Of a stretch of 64,000 nucleotides of DNA, positions 33,450 through 43,395 are shown piece after piece. The DNA is from Leisingera aquaemixtae. Lineage in GTDB: Bacteria > Pseudomonadota > Alphaproteobacteria > Rhodobacterales > Rhodobacteraceae. Every line of letters starts with the position of its first letter. The stretch's first letter is position 1. The notes under the pieces were generated by a model. The model was given only the letters and a program-made list of their open reading frames with translations. It made no database searches and was not told where the DNA came from. The DNA lies in contig NZ_CYSR01000002.1 of assembly GCF_001458395.1 (NCBI RefSeq), positions 248,001-312,000 of the forward strand, in the 5' to 3' direction. The translations under genes were made by a program, and so were the position numbers.

Positions 33450-33469
33450 GGTGGGCGGAATCGCCCACC
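33450..33469 (+). terminator. Hairpin after mraY
   Basis: An 8-bp perfect stem GGTGGGCG/CGCCCACC with loop gaat, 13 bases beyond the stop. No T-tract follows, so termination is uncertain. Confidence 0.4.
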
Positions 33470-33795
33470 CTACGGCTCTTGGCCGCCGCGCTGTTTCTTT
33501 GGCGGGGCGGTTTGAACTCTCTGATCTCTGGAACCGCTCGGGGCTGACGCTTCGGGCGGTTTGTCTTTCAAGAAGAAGGCGGCGCCGCCGGAGGGGCGGA
33601 GCATCGGATGGCCCCTGCCACGGGGCCATGTCCGTCTATCGGCCTGTGCGGACCCGCCCTGCACCCAATGAGGAGGTGGTCTGAGGGGGCCGGTCTCCTG
33701 GTCTTCTCGTTGCAACGGTTCGAACGTAGCGCAGGCGAGTGAAGGTCCGGTGAGAGCACCGGTCGCTGGTTGCGCAACACCTGCTGCAAGACACC

Positions 33796-33880
33796 CGCCC
33801 GGCGGCACGCCGGGCAGCGCCCGGACCGACCCCACGGGGAGGGCGCTTTACGCCCACCCCTCGGTCCGGGCGCTGCCCAT
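33796..33880. repeat. REP-like palindromic element, copy B
   Basis: GCGGCACGCCGGGCAGCGCC matches copy A at 11131-11184. Here GGGCAGCGCCCGGACCGA and its complement TCGGTCCGGGCGCTGCCC (ending near 33878) form an 18-bp perfect stem around a loop of about 31 bases. Confidence 0.7.
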
Positions 33881-33982
33881 GGTGGCGAATTCGGGATTTC
33901 AACTTAAATGCGATTTGATAGGTGTGGATTCAGCTGAGGTTGATGCCCTGCTGTAAGGTGGGCGGGTGGCTTGGGAGTTGAT

Positions 33983-34096
33983 ATGTTGGATTTCTTTGTG
34001 GCATCGGAGTACCAAACCCAATTTTGGGCTTTATCGTCCGCTATAGCTGGCTGCGTGGCTTGGTTCCTGCTGACCCGAGGAAGGGACGGAAGTTAA
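33983..34096 (+). CDS. Possible small membrane protein (37 residues)
   Basis: ATG 33983, preceded by GGGAG, opens a 37-codon frame ending TAA at 34094-34096. It reads MLDFFVASEYQTQFW and then a hydrophobic helix ALSSAIAGCVAWFLL with a short charged tail TRGRDGS. Base composition is clearly less GC-rich than its neighbours. No family is recognised. It could be a small single-span protein or chance. Confidence 0.3.
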   Translation: MLDFFVASEYQTQFWALSSAIAGCVAWFLLTRGRDGS

Positions 34097-34284
34097 CCGT
34101 GCGGGCCAAGGTCAGGCTTCGGAGACGACGTCATCAAGACCTTGCCTAACTCTGCTTGCGTTTCCGTTGTCTCTCTGTGCTGGGTGCGGCGAAAACCAAG
34201 GATGTGCGGAGGGCAGGCGATGATCCACTTCAAGGATTATGAGCGTGCAAAGGTGGTAGTACCGGGGCGCTCGGTGCAACCGGT

Positions 34285-35199
34285 TCAGAACACCGACCAA
34301 TCCATCTCGCGGGCCAGCCGCTCCATCGCTTCGGTGCCCAGCTTGGAATTGCCGTTGTGGTCCAGGCCCGGGGACCACACCGCAACGCTGGCCTTGCCGG
34401 GCACGATGGCCAGGATGCCGCCGCCGACACCGCTTTTGGCGGGCAGGCCGACGCGGTAGGCAAACTCGCCCGACCCGTCGTAATGGCCGCAGGTCAGCAT
34501 CAAGGCGCTCAGGCGCCGGACCCGGCCCTGCGACACCAGGCTTGGCCCCTTGTCGGCCCCGATCAGGAAACGCCCCGCCTTGGCCAGCTGCACCGTCGTC
34601 ATTTCGGTGGCGCATTGGTGGAAATAGGTGCCGAGCGTCTTTTCCGGCGTGTTCTTGAGGTTGCCGAAGGACGCCAGGAAGTTGGCAAGGGCAAAGTTCC
34701 GGTGGCCGTGGCGGGTTTCCGAACTGGCCACGGCCTTGTTGATGTGGATGTCGTCGTCACCCGCCGCGGCGCGGATGAAGCCGAGGATTTCCGCCAGCGC
34801 CTCCTTTGGCTCGCGGCCCGCCAGCAGCTCATCCGTGGTGACGATGGCGCCTGCGTTGACAAAAGGGTTGCGGGGGCGGCCGCGCTCATGCTCCAGCTGG
34901 ACGATGGAATTGAAGGCGGTGCCCGAGGGCTCGCGCCCGACACGGTTCCACAGCTGGTCGCCTGCACGCCCCAGCGCGATGGCGAGGGTGAACACCTTGG
35001 TGATGCTTTGCGCCGAAAACCGGGTCAGCGCATCGCCTGCGTGAAACAGCTTGCCATCGGCGGTGGCGACCGCAATGGCGAACTGGTCCGGGTCGACCTG
35101 CCCGAGTTCGGGAATATAGCTGGCGACCGCGCCGCGGTCGGTGCGGCGTTGCATGCCCGCGCTGATCCGGTCGAGCAAGGTTTGCATATCCGGTGCCAC
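34285..35199 (-). CDS. glsA: Glutaminase A
   Basis: GlsA hydrolyses L-glutamine to glutamate and ammonia. The 304-residue protein belongs to the beta-lactamase-like glutaminase family: [17 protein letters not shown] holds the catalytic Ser65-x-x-Lys68, with [18 protein letters not shown] and the C-terminal [19 protein letters not shown]. The GTG at 35199 is chosen because AGGAGG lies 9 bases upstream; ATG at 35187 is the alternative. It is transcribed against the dcw genes, between mraY and murD, where most alphaproteobacteria have no gene. Confidence 0.95.
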   Translation of the reverse strand: MAPDMQTLLDRISAGMQRRTDRGAVASYIPELGQVDPDQFAIAVATADGKLFHAGDALTRFSAQSITKVFTLAIALGRAGDQLWNRVGREPSGTAFNSIVQLEHERGRPRNPFVNAGAIVTTDELLAGREPKEALAEILGFIRAAAGDDDIHINKAVASSETRHGHRNFALANFLASFGNLKNTPEKTLGTYFHQCATEMTTVQLAKAGRFLIGADKGPSLVSQGRVRRLSALMLTCGHYDGSGEFAYRVGLPAKSGVGGGILAIVPGKASVAVWSPGLDHNGNSKLGTEAMERLAREMDWSVF

Positions 35200-35341
35200 G
35201 CGCCGCGTCCTCCTGTTTCTTCAGGGCGAATTTCGGGCATGGGCCGGGGCTTGTCAATCTGACGGCCCTGGCTGAGGGCACTGGCAAAGCCTGAAGGGAT
35301 CGGGTAGCGGTTTCTGCACGGATTTCGAGGGAGTGCAGGCG

Positions 35342-36739
35342 ATGATCCCGGTCAAAGGATATGAGGGCGCGAAACTGGCGGTTCTGGGGCTGGGACGGTC
35401 CGGCCTGGCCACCGCCCGCGCGGTGCGGGCAGGCGGCGCCGAGGCGCTGTGCTGGGATGACAACCCCGCAGCGCGGGAGGCGGCGGAGGCGGAAGGCTTC
35501 ACCTGCCGCGATCTGCATAAACCGGGCGCCTTTGACGATGTGGCGGCGCTGATCACCTCGCCCGGCATTCCGCATCTTTACCCGAAACCCAATCCGGTGA
35601 TCCGCGCCGCGATGGAGGCGGGGGTGCCGGTGGACAATGACATCGGGCTGTTCTTCCGCTCCTTCGCGGATGCCGACTGGCAGATGCACGACCAGCCGCC
35701 GCGGGTGGTGGCGGTCACCGGCTCCAACGGCAAATCCACCACGGTGGCGCTGCTGCACCACATCCTGCAGGAGGCGGGCCGCGAGAGCCAGCTGGCGGGC
35801 AACATCGGCCGCGGCGTCTTGGACATCGACCCGCCGGGCGAGGGCGGCGTGGTGGTTCTGGAGCTGTCGAGCTATCAGACCGAACTGGCCCGCGCGCTGA
35901 CCCCGGATGTGGCGGTCTTCACCAACCTGTCGCCGGACCACCTGGACCGGCATGGCGGCATGGGCGGCTATTTCGCCGCTAAGCGGCGGCTGTTCGCCGA
36001 AGGCGGGCCGGACCGCGCCGTCATCGGCATCGACGAGGACGAGGGGCTGTTTCTGGCAGGCCAGCTGTCCGAGGGCGCCAGCGACGACCGGGTGATCCGC
36101 ATTTCCGCCGCGCGCAAGCTGACGGGGCCGGGCTGGCAGGTCTTTGCCCGCAAGGGGTTCCTGTCTGAGTACCGCAAGGGGCGGCAGGCGGCCTCGATCG
36201 GCCTGCGGGAGATGACCGGCCTGCCGGGCGCGCACAACCACCAGAACGCCTGCGCGGCCTATGCGGCGGCACGCACGCTGGGTCTGGCACCGCGGGTGAT
36301 CGGCGACGCGATGGCGACTTTCCCGGGTCTGCCGCATCGCAGCCAGACCATCGCTGAGGCGGCGGGCGTGCGCTATGTGAATGACAGCAAGGCCACCAAT
36401 CTGGACAGTGCAGTGAAGGCCTTGAGTGCGTTCAAGAACATCCGCTGGATCTGCGGCGGCTTGGAGAAGGACGGCGGGCTGGAAGCGCTGAAGGGGCAGA
36501 CCGGCAATGTGCAAAAGGCCTATGTGATCGGCCGCGAGGCGGCCGGTTTTGCCCTGCAGCTGGATGTGGAGGCGGAGGTCTGCACCACGATGGATGCTGC
36601 GGTGGAACGTGCGATGGCGGAGGCGCAGGCGGGCGACACCGTGCTGCTGGCACCGGCGGCGGCGAGTTTCGACCAGTACGACAACTTCGAGCAGCGCGGC
36701 GAGGATTTCATCGCTGAGGTGAAGAAGCGGCTGGGGTAG
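35342..36739 (+). CDS. murD: UDP-MurNAc-L-alanine:D-glutamate ligase
   Basis: MurD adds D-Glu to UDP-MurNAc-L-Ala. The 465-residue protein begins [25 protein letters not shown], has VDNDIGLFF, the ATP loop [15 protein letters not shown] (about 125-139), [28 protein letters not shown] and [17 protein letters not shown]. The ATG at 35342 is 9 bases inside an earlier in-frame ATG at 35333; GAGGGAG upstream suits both. A new promoter is needed here because the gene follows the reversed glsA. Confidence 0.96.
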   Translation: MIPVKGYEGAKLAVLGLGRSGLATARAVRAGGAEALCWDDNPAAREAAEAEGFTCRDLHKPGAFDDVAALITSPGIPHLYPKPNPVIRAAMEAGVPVDNDIGLFFRSFADADWQMHDQPPRVVAVTGSNGKSTTVALLHHILQEAGRESQLAGNIGRGVLDIDPPGEGGVVVLELSSYQTELARALTPDVAVFTNLSPDHLDRHGGMGGYFAAKRRLFAEGGPDRAVIGIDEDEGLFLAGQLSEGASDDRVIRISAARKLTGPGWQVFARKGFLSEYRKGRQAASIGLREMTGLPGAHNHQNACAAYAAARTLGLAPRVIGDAMATFPGLPHRSQTIAEAAGVRYVNDSKATNLDSAVKALSAFKNIRWICGGLEKDGGLEALKGQTGNVQKAYVIGREAAGFALQLDVEAEVCTTMDAAVERAMAEAQAGDTVLLAPAAASFDQYDNFEQRGEDFIAEVKKRLG

Positions 36740-36799
36740 GCTGTCAGCGGGGAGGGGGCTTCAGGCTCACCCAAGCGGAATACCCGCTTCGCACCCGCC

Positions 36800-36905
36800 T
36801 TCACTTGTCCTGTGCCTGCCAGAGCTGCCGCGCGCGCCCAAGGGAAATAGCGGTATCCGCCTGCGGCGGAGCCTCCGCGATTTCCCTTGACCCCGCCCGT
36901 CATCC
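36800..36905. repeat. Palindromic intergenic element after murD
   Basis: CAAGGGAAAT-a-GCGG and its near-complement CCGCGATTTCCCTTG flank a nested CCGCC-tgc-GGCGG hairpin. It resembles the TTGACC-ending element at 978-1030. It lies between the convergent murD and marR genes. Confidence 0.5.
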
Positions 36906-36993
36906 CTGGCCGCCCGTGCCCAAGCGAAGGCGGCTCCGAAGCGGAAAGCTCCAAACGGTCCGGTGCCGGACGGCCCGTGGCGGCGGCTGAGCG

Positions 36994-37437
36994 TCAGTCA
37001 GGGGCGGGCCCTGCCGTCTCCTCTGACAGGATGCCGAAATAGCCGGGCAGGAGATCATTCAGGCGCTGGCGGCCTTCTGCCGTCAGGAAGACTTCTTTGG
37101 AGCGCCCGTCCGTCCGGCTTGCAGCGAGCGTTATCAGGCAGTCCTGCTCCAGCCCCTGCAAGGTTCTGCTGAGCACTGGCTTGGAGATATCTATCCGCTG
37201 CGCGATGTCATTCGGGGTCAGCGACCGGCGCTCCGGCTCCCGGTCGATCACGATCAGCACCAGGAACCGCAGCTGCGACAGCCCATGGGCGGCGAAATAG
37301 CTGTCGAGCCTGCGGATGAGAAGGCTGGCGCGCCGCATCATCACCAGGGCGCCGGTGATGCGCACAGGGTCCGCGCCGCAGGGGGCGGCGTAAGCTTCGA
37401 CCATCTGCTGCGACGGGAGATCCTTGAGGAAGAACAC
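36994..37437 (-). CDS. MarR family transcriptional regulator
   Basis: The 147-residue winged-helix protein has the MarR core: ALVMMRRASLLIRRLDSYFAAHGLSQLRFLVLI, the recognition segment LTPNDIAQRIDISKPVLSRTLQGLEQDCLI and the wing AASRTDGRSKEVFLTAEGRQRL. The DxRSKxVxLT wing is diagnostic. It follows the monooxygenase gene by 6 bases and probably binds the AGTTATC-N2-GATAACT palindrome before that gene, giving autoregulation. Confidence 0.92.
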   Translation of the reverse strand: MFFLKDLPSQQMVEAYAAPCGADPVRITGALVMMRRASLLIRRLDSYFAAHGLSQLRFLVLIVIDREPERRSLTPNDIAQRIDISKPVLSRTLQGLEQDCLITLAASRTDGRSKEVFLTAEGRQRLNDLLPGYFGILSEETAGPAPD

Positions 37438-37443
37438 CGGCGT

Positions 37444-37737
37444 TCAGGCCAGCGGCGTCATCTTGTGGATTTCGACCGGTGCCGCCAGCCAATCCTCGTA
37501 TTTGGCAAAGATCGGGGCGATGTAGGGGGCGGCGTAATGCTGTGCCAGCGCGCCGTCGCTGGCCCATTCCTCGTCCAGATAAAAACAGGTGCCGTCACGG
37601 CCTTCGAGCAGGTTGAACTTGAGGCAGCCCGGCTCGGCGCGTGTCTGGGCGAGAATGCTGAGCAGGCTGTCCCGGACGGCGTCCTGGTGTTCCGGCTTGG
37701 GCGTGATTTTGGCAAACAATTGAAAAGGGGCGGTCAT
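37444..37737 (-). CDS. Antibiotic biosynthesis monooxygenase (ABM) domain protein
   Basis: The 97-residue protein is a dimeric ferredoxin-like ABM domain: FQLFAKITPKPEHQDAVRDSLLSILAQTRAEPGCLKFNLLEGRDG and the WASDGALAQHYAAPYIAPIFAKYEDWL segment. Relatives oxidise aromatic or quinone-like compounds without cofactor, or detoxify electrophiles; the substrate is unknown. The ATG at 37737 has GGAG 6 bases upstream; an earlier ATG at 37749 sits almost on the operator and has no Shine-Dalgarno. It is the first gene of an abm-marR operon. Confidence 0.88.
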   Translation of the reverse strand: MTAPFQLFAKITPKPEHQDAVRDSLLSILAQTRAEPGCLKFNLLEGRDGTCFYLDEEWASDGALAQHYAAPYIAPIFAKYEDWLAAPVEIHKMTPLA

Positions 37738-37752
37738 GGGAAACTCCATTTA

Positions 37753-37768
37753 AGTTATCACGATAACT
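37753..37768. promoter_or_regulatory. MarR-type operator of the abm-marR operon
   Basis: AGTTATC-ac-GATAACT is a perfect 7-bp inverted repeat, the usual form of a MarR site, in an AT-rich island 16 bases before the ABM start. Confidence 0.75.
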
Positions 37769-37803
37769 AAATAGCCGGCGGGCGGCTTGGAGTAAAGCCG
37801 CGC

Positions 37804-38985
37804 TTAGCCCTTGGCGGCGATGGCGGCGCCCGCGGCATGGCCTGACGACCAGGCCCATTGGAAGTTGTAGCCGCCGAGCCAGCCGGTCACGTCCACCGCC
37901 TCGCCGATGGCGTAGAGGCCGGGGGCGGCTTTGGCCTCCATCGTCTTGGAGGAGAGGCCATCGGTGCTGATGCCGCCCAGGGTGACCTCCGCCGTGCGGT
38001 AGCCTTCGGTGCCCGCGGGCAGCAGGCGCCAGTTCTGCAAGGCCTCGCACAGCGCGGCGAGCGCGGCGTCGGACTGGTCGGCCAGACGGCCCTTGAGGGC
38101 AAGCTGGGGCGCGAGGAACTCCACCAGTTTTCCGGGCAGGTGGCGGGACAGCTCGGTGGTCAGGTCGCGGCGGCCCCCGGCCTGGCGCTGGTCGCGCAGC
38201 AGGTCGTAAAGCGGCGTCCCGGGGATCAGGTTGGCCGTGATCTCCTCCCCCTCGCGCCAATAGGAGGAGAGCTGCAGCACCGACGGGCCGGAGAGGCCGC
38301 GGTGGGTGAACAGCAGCGCTTCGTCAAAGGAGGTGCGGTGGTTGCTGAGGCGTGCAGGCAGGGAGACGCCGGCCAGCGGCTGGAAGCGCCCGTCGGGGAA
38401 GGTGAAGGGCACCAGCGCCGGACGGGTGTCCGTGATCTCCAGCCCGAACTGGCGGGCGAGGTCATAGGCGAGGCCGGTGGCGCCCATCTTGGGGATCGAC
38501 TTGCCGCCGGTGGCCAGCACCAGGTTGCGGCAGGTGACGGTCTGCGCCTTGCCCTCGCGCAGGAGTTTGACCGCGTAGCCCTCCGCGGTCTGCTCCACGG
38601 CCTCGACCGAGGTCTGCAGCCACAGGTCCGCGCCGGCCTGCGCCATCTCCTGCGTCAGCATGGCGATGATCTGCTTGGCGGAGCCGTCGCAGAACAGCTG
38701 GCCCAGGGTCTTCTCATGCCAGGCGATGCCATGGCGGTCGACCAGACCGATGAAGTCCCACTGGGTGTAACGGGCCAGCGCCGACTTGCAGAAATGCGGG
38801 TTGGCGGAGAGGTAGTTCTTCGCCTCCGCATACATGTTGGTGAAGTTGCAGCGGCCGCCGCCGGAGATGCGGATCTTCTCGCCCGGCGCCTTGGCGTGGT
38901 CGATCACCAGGGTGCTGCCGCCGCAATGGCGCGCGCACATCATGCCGGCCGCGCCGGCGCCGAGAATCATGGTGTTTATCCGCAT
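37804..38985 (-). CDS. HI0933/YhiN-type FAD-dependent oxidoreductase
   Basis: The 393-residue flavoprotein has the dinucleotide fold MILGAGAAGMMCARHC, the family signature KIRISGGGRCNFTN, a second GG doublet LVLATGGKSIPKMGATG and the C-terminal GLYAIGEAVDVTGWLGGYNFQWAWSSGHAAG. The cellular substrate of this widespread family is unknown. The start at ATG 38985 (MRINTMILG) is set by the nucleotide-binding strand; ATG 38994 is also possible. It is divergent from ftsW, with about 236 bases between. Confidence 0.92.
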   Translation of the reverse strand: MRINTMILGAGAAGMMCARHCGGSTLVIDHAKAPGEKIRISGGGRCNFTNMYAEAKNYLSANPHFCKSALARYTQWDFIGLVDRHGIAWHEKTLGQLFCDGSAKQIIAMLTQEMAQAGADLWLQTSVEAVEQTAEGYAVKLLREGKAQTVTCRNLVLATGGKSIPKMGATGLAYDLARQFGLEITDTRPALVPFTFPDGRFQPLAGVSLPARLSNHRTSFDEALLFTHRGLSGPSVLQLSSYWREGEEITANLIPGTPLYDLLRDQRQAGGRRDLTTELSRHLPGKLVEFLAPQLALKGRLADQSDAALAALCEALQNWRLLPAGTEGYRTAEVTLGGISTDGLSSKTMEAKAAPGLYAIGEAVDVTGWLGGYNFQWAWSSGHAAGAAIAAKG

Positions 38986-39221
38986 GGCGCGCATCGACCA
39001 CGGAATCGGCGCCGGCGCAAGAGGGAGGTCCCGGCGGCGGCTGTTTGCGCATCGCCGGCGGCAAGCGGGCGGCTTCTTGCCTGTCAAGGCAGGCCTGCGG
39101 CGGGGCGGTGGGATTCCGCCGAGGGGTGTTCTTTTTCTGGCGCCAGCGCTCACGAATCGTTACAGTTTAAGTGAGACCCCGAAAAATGGGGCGGAGCGAG
39201 GCAATTAGTGGCGGTATTCCC

Positions 39222-40388
39222 ATGACTGAGATGGTCTATGGCGCGGTTCCTGTGCGGGCAGGCGAGCCGATCCTTCCGAAATGGTGGCGGACGCTGGATA
39301 AATGGACGATGTCCTGCATCCTGATGCTGTTCGTGATCGGCCTGCTGCTGGGGCTTGCGGCTTCGGTGCCGCTGGCGGAGCGCAACGGCTTCGGCAATTT
39401 CCACTACGTGCAGCGGCAGGCGGTGTTCGGCCTGACGGCGCTCGCGGCGATGCTGGTGACTTCGGTGATGTCGCCGGTGCTGGTGCGGCGGCTGGCGGTG
39501 GTCGGCTTTGCCGTGGCCTTTGTGGCACTGGCGTTCCTGCCCATTTTCGGCACCGACTTCGGCAAGGGTGCGGTGCGCTGGTATTCGCTGGGCTTTGCCT
39601 CGCTGCAGCCGTCGGAGTTCCTGAAGCCCGGCTTCATCGTGGTCGCCGCCTGGATGATTGCCGCCAGCCAGCAGATCAACGGCCCGCCGGGCACGCTGAT
39701 GTCCTTCGCGCTGTGCATGATGGTGGTGATGATGCTGGTTCTGCAGCCTGATTTCGGCCAGGCAAGCCTGATCCTGTTCGGCTGGGGCGTGATGTATTTC
39801 GTGGCGGGCGCGCCGATGCTGCTGCTGGTGTGCATGGCTGCCGTGGTCGTGATGGGCGGTATCTTTGCCTATAACAGCTCGGAACACTTTGCCCGCCGCA
39901 TCGACGGCTTCCTGAACCCGGATGTCGATCCGACCACCCAGCTGGGCTATGCCACCAACGCGATCCGCGAGGGCGGTTTGTTCGGCGTCGGCGTCGGCGA
40001 GGGGCAGGTGAAATGGTCGCTGCCCGATGCCCACACCGATTTCATCGTCGCCGTCGCGGCAGAGGAATACGGGCTGGTGCTGGTGGCGGTGCTGATCGCG
40101 CTTTACGCGCTGATCGTGGTGCGCTCGCTGTTCCGGCTGATGCGCGAGCGCGATACTTTCATCCGTCTCGCCGGCACCGGCCTCGTGTGCATGTTTGGCG
40201 TTCAGGCGATGATCAACATGGGGGTGGCGGTGCGGCTTTTGCCCGCCAAAGGCATGACCTTGCCGTTTGTCAGCTACGGCGGATCCTCGCTGATTGCCAC
40301 CGGGATCGCAGTGGGTATGCTGCTGGCCTTTACCCGGACGCGCCCGCAGGGCGGGATTGCCGATTACCTGAACGGCCGCGGCCGCTGA
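39222..40388 (+). CDS. ftsW: Septal peptidoglycan glycosyltransferase FtsW
   Basis: FtsW is the SEDS-family polymerase that works with FtsI at the septum. The 388-residue multi-span protein has [11 protein letters not shown], the conserved [32 protein letters not shown], the [19 protein letters not shown] loop with catalytic Asp, and the SEDS signature [22 protein letters not shown]. The start ATG 39222 begins [10 protein letters not shown]. murG follows after 26 bases. Confidence 0.97.
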   Translation: MTEMVYGAVPVRAGEPILPKWWRTLDKWTMSCILMLFVIGLLLGLAASVPLAERNGFGNFHYVQRQAVFGLTALAAMLVTSVMSPVLVRRLAVVGFAVAFVALAFLPIFGTDFGKGAVRWYSLGFASLQPSEFLKPGFIVVAAWMIAASQQINGPPGTLMSFALCMMVVMMLVLQPDFGQASLILFGWGVMYFVAGAPMLLLVCMAAVVVMGGIFAYNSSEHFARRIDGFLNPDVDPTTQLGYATNAIREGGLFGVGVGEGQVKWSLPDAHTDFIVAVAAEEYGLVLVAVLIALYALIVVRSLFRLMRERDTFIRLAGTGLVCMFGVQAMINMGVAVRLLPAKGMTLPFVSYGGSSLIATGIAVGMLLAFTRTRPQGGIADYLNGRGR

Positions 40389-40414
40389 CGAGATTTGGAA
40401 AGAGACCACCTGGG

Positions 40415-41506
40415 ATGGCACAGAAACTGCTTTTGATGGCTGCCGGCGGAACCGGCGGCCATATGTTTCCTGCACAGGCGCTGGCCGAGGCGATGCTGGC
40501 GCGCGGCTGGCGGGTGAAGCTGTCGACGGATGCGCGCGGCGCGCGCTACACCGCCGCCTTTCCAAGCGCGGTGGAGATTTCCGAGGTGTCCTCTGCCACC
40601 TTTGCCCAGGGCGGGCTGCTGGCCAAGGCGCTGGCGGGACCGAAGATCGCGGCCGGCGTTCTGTCGATGGCCGCGCAGATGCGGCGGGAGCGGCCTGATG
40701 CGGTGATCGGGTTCGGCGGCTACCCGTCGATCCCGGCGCTGGGAGCGGCCACGCTGCTGAAGCTGCCGCGGATGATCCATGAGCAGAACGGCGTGCTGGG
40801 CCGGGTGAACCAGCTGTTTGCCAAGCGGGTGGCGGGTGTGGCCTGCGGCACCTGGCCGACAGCTTTGCCCGATGGGGTGCCGCATGAACACGCGGGCAAC
40901 CCGGTGCGGGCCGCGGTGAGGGAGCGGGCCGGTGCCGCCTATATCCCGCCGGGGGACTATCCGATGTCGCTCCTGGTGATGGGCGGCAGCCAGGGCGCGC
41001 GGATCCTGAGCGATGTGGTGCCCGCTGCGGTGGCCGCGCTGCCGGAGGAGCTCCGCCGGCATCTGCGCGTCTCGCATCAGGCGCGGGAAGAAGACCTGGA
41101 GCGGGTCAATGCGTATTATGCCGAACATGGCATCAACGCTGACGTGCAGACCTTTTTCACCGACGTGCCCGCCCGCATGTCGGAGGCGCAGTTGGTGATC
41201 TCGCGTTCGGGGGCGTCTTCGGTCGCGGATATCTCGATCATCGGGCGGCCCTCGATCCTGATCCCCTTTGCCGCCGCGGCAGGCGATCATCAGACCGCGA
41301 ACGCCCGCGGGCTGGTGAATGCCAATGCCGCCGTGATGATCCCGGAAAGCGCCCTTGATATCCCGGTGCTGGCGGAGCATATGGGCGCAATTCTGAGTAA
41401 CCCGCGGGCCGCCACGCAGATGGCGGCGGCTGCACTAGGCGCCGGGGTTCCCGATGCCACCGAACGCCTGGCGGCCTTGGTGGAACAGCTGGCCGAAGAA
41501 GGATAA
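40415..41506 (+). CDS. murG: UDP-GlcNAc:lipid I transferase (lipid II synthase)
   Basis: MurG adds GlcNAc to lipid I on the inner face of the membrane. The 363-residue GT-B protein has [69 protein letters not shown], and the C-terminal [24 protein letters not shown] with DHQTANAR. The ATG at 40415 follows the ftsW stop by 26 bases; the upstream frame is inside ftsW. murC starts 5 bases downstream. Confidence 0.97.
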   Translation: MAQKLLLMAAGGTGGHMFPAQALAEAMLARGWRVKLSTDARGARYTAAFPSAVEISEVSSATFAQGGLLAKALAGPKIAAGVLSMAAQMRRERPDAVIGFGGYPSIPALGAATLLKLPRMIHEQNGVLGRVNQLFAKRVAGVACGTWPTALPDGVPHEHAGNPVRAAVRERAGAAYIPPGDYPMSLLVMGGSQGARILSDVVPAAVAALPEELRRHLRVSHQAREEDLERVNAYYAEHGINADVQTFFTDVPARMSEAQLVISRSGASSVADISIIGRPSILIPFAAAAGDHQTANARGLVNANAAVMIPESALDIPVLAEHMGAILSNPRAATQMAAAALGAGVPDATERLAALVEQLAEEG

Positions 41507-41511
41507 ACGTT

Positions 41512-42909
41512 ATGAACCCTGCAACCAAACTGCCCGGTGACGTCGGCCCCATCCACTTTGTCGGCATCGGGGGCATCGGCATGTCGGGCATCGCCGAGGT
41601 GCTGTTGAACCTCGGCTATATGGTGCAGGGGTCGGACCTGAAATCCTCCAAGATCACCAGCCGGCTGCAAGAGCTGGGCGCGCGCATCTTCGTGGGCCAG
41701 AAGGCGGAGAACCTGGAGGAGGCCGCGGTTGTGGTGATCTCCTCGGCGATCAAGCCGGGCAATCCGGAGCTGGACGAGGCCCGGCTGCGCGGCCTGCCGG
41801 TGGTGCGCCGCGCCGACATGCTGGCCGAGCTGATGCGGCTGAAATCGAACGTCGCCATTGGCGGCACCCATGGCAAGACCACAACTACCACCATGATGGC
41901 AGAGCTGATGGTGGCGGGCGGTTTCGACCCCACGATCGTCAACGGCGGCATTATTCACGCCTATGGCTCGAACGCGCGGATGGGGCAGGGTGAATGGATG
42001 GTGGTCGAGGCGGATGAAAGCGACGGCTCCTTCAACCGGCTGCCCGCGACCATCGCCGTGGTGACCAATATCGACCCGGAGCATATGGAGCACTGGGGCG
42101 ATTTCGATCGCTTGCGCGACGGGTTTCTGGAGTTTGTCTCCAACATCCCGTTCTACGGCATCGCGGTCTGCTGCACCGACCATGCGGAGGTGCAGGCGCT
42201 GGTGGGCCGGATTTCCGACCGCCGGGTGGTGACCTATGGCTTCAACGCGCAGGCCGATGTACGCGCTGTCAATCTGACCTACAAGGCGGGCGTTGCGCAT
42301 TTCGACGTGGTGCTGCAGGCCGAGGAGCGGGTGATCGAAGGCTGCACCCTGCCGATGCCGGGGGACCACAATGTCTCCAACGCGCTGTCGGCGGTTGCGG
42401 TGGCGCGGCATCTGGGTATGAACAGCACCGAGATCCGCGAGGCGCTGGCCGCCTTCGGCGGCGTCAACCGGCGCTTCACCAAGGTGGGTGAAGTGAACGG
42501 CGTCACCATCATCGACGATTACGGCCACCACCCGGTGGAAATCGCCGCGGTGCTGAAGGCGGCGCGCCAGGCCTGCGACGGCCGGGTGATCGCGGTGCAT
42601 CAGCCGCACCGCTATTCGCGGCTGTCGAATCTGTTCGAAGATTTCTGCGCCTGTTTCAACGAGGCCGATGTGGTGGCAATCGCCGAGGTCTTTGCCGCGG
42701 GCGAAGACCCGATCGAGGGCGCCAGCCGCGATGACCTGGTGGCGGGCCTGATCCGCCACGGCCACCGCCACGCCCGTGCCCTGCTGAACGAGGAAGACCT
42801 GGAGCGCCTGGTGCGCGAGCAGGCCCGTCCCGGCGACATGGTTGTCTGCCTGGGCGCGGGCACCATCAGCACTTGGGCCAACGGCCTGCCTGAAAGGCTG
42901 GAACGCTGA
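41512..42909 (+). CDS. murC: UDP-MurNAc:L-alanine ligase
   Basis: MurC starts the stem peptide. The 465-residue protein has [17 protein letters not shown] at the UDP-binding domain, the ATP loop [18 protein letters not shown] (about 115-132), [32 protein letters not shown] and [12 protein letters not shown], followed by HQPHRYSRL. It continues the ftsW-murG-murC run. Confidence 0.98.
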   Translation: MNPATKLPGDVGPIHFVGIGGIGMSGIAEVLLNLGYMVQGSDLKSSKITSRLQELGARIFVGQKAENLEEAAVVVISSAIKPGNPELDEARLRGLPVVRRADMLAELMRLKSNVAIGGTHGKTTTTTMMAELMVAGGFDPTIVNGGIIHAYGSNARMGQGEWMVVEADESDGSFNRLPATIAVVTNIDPEHMEHWGDFDRLRDGFLEFVSNIPFYGIAVCCTDHAEVQALVGRISDRRVVTYGFNAQADVRAVNLTYKAGVAHFDVVLQAEERVIEGCTLPMPGDHNVSNALSAVAVARHLGMNSTEIREALAAFGGVNRRFTKVGEVNGVTIIDDYGHHPVEIAAVLKAARQACDGRVIAVHQPHRYSRLSNLFEDFCACFNEADVVAIAEVFAAGEDPIEGASRDDLVAGLIRHGHRHARALLNEEDLERLVREQARPGDMVVCLGAGTISTWANGLPERLER

Positions 42910-42951
42910 GGGGTGCGGCAGCCGAAGCGGGCTCTGCCCCCCGCCGCCGGT

Positions 42952-42989
42952 GGCGGCTCCCCCCGGGATATTTCCGGCCAGAAGAAGCT
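42952..42989 (+). repeat. Dispersed intergenic motif, copy 2
   Basis: GGCGGCTCCCCCCGGGATAT then TTCCGGCCAGAAGAAGC, aligned without gaps to copy 1 (6125-6158). It lies just after murC and ends 20 bases before the DUF2484 start. Confidence 0.5.
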
Positions 42990-43009
42990 GGCAGGGTGAG
43001 GAGCGCGGT

Positions 43010-43258
43010 GTGACGCTGTCGCTGACCCTTGCTGCCGTCTGGGCGCTGGCCGCCAATATCCTGGCGATGATTCCCAGCCGCGACGGCCATTGGACCCGGG
43101 CCTATGTGCTGATTGGGCTGTGGATTCCGCTGCTGGGCTATGTGACCTGGGAGAACGGCCCCTGGTGGGGGCTAGCGGTGCTGCTGGCAGGGATGTCGGT
43201 GCTGCGCTGGCCGGTCATTTACCTGGGCCGCTATATCCGGCGCTCGCTGCGGCGCTGA
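43010..43258 (+). CDS. DUF2484 family membrane protein
   Basis: The 82-residue protein has three hydrophobic segments (about 4-20, 28-43 and 48-66) and the sequence MIPSRDGHWTRAYVLIGLWIPLLGYVTWENGPWWGL that marks DUF2484, a family found between murC and murB in Rhodobacteraceae. Its function is unknown, but the conserved place suggests a role in envelope biogenesis. The start is GTG at 43010, chosen because GAGGAG ends 7 bases before it and no ATG fits. Confidence 0.85.
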   Translation: MTLSLTLAAVWALAANILAMIPSRDGHWTRAYVLIGLWIPLLGYVTWENGPWWGLAVLLAGMSVLRWPVIYLGRYIRRSLRR

Positions 43259-43395
43259 CAGGCGCACCCCGGGCGGTGCGCTTAACGAAATTTTTCCAGT
43301 CCGCCAGTATTACTGCCTGAGAAATACGACTGCCCTAGGAATATTCGGTTCTGTTTTTGAGTGCCGGCATGTGTCTGCCGGCGGGGGAGGCTTGT

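Larger units (their letters stand above)
33438..34284. other. Long spacer interrupting dcw between mraY and glsA
   Basis: In order it holds a small hairpin GGTGGGCG-gaat-CGCCCACC (33450-33469), sequence with no recognisable gene (33480-33790), REP-like copy B (33796-33880), and a lower-GC patch with a possible 37-codon gene (33983-34096). The rest up to glsA shows nothing I recognise. It looks like inserted or decayed sequence. Confidence 0.6.

Noticed and set aside
32091-33629. Minus-strand frame opposite mraY
   Set aside because: Antisense to a certain membrane-protein gene; composition typical of a shadow frame.
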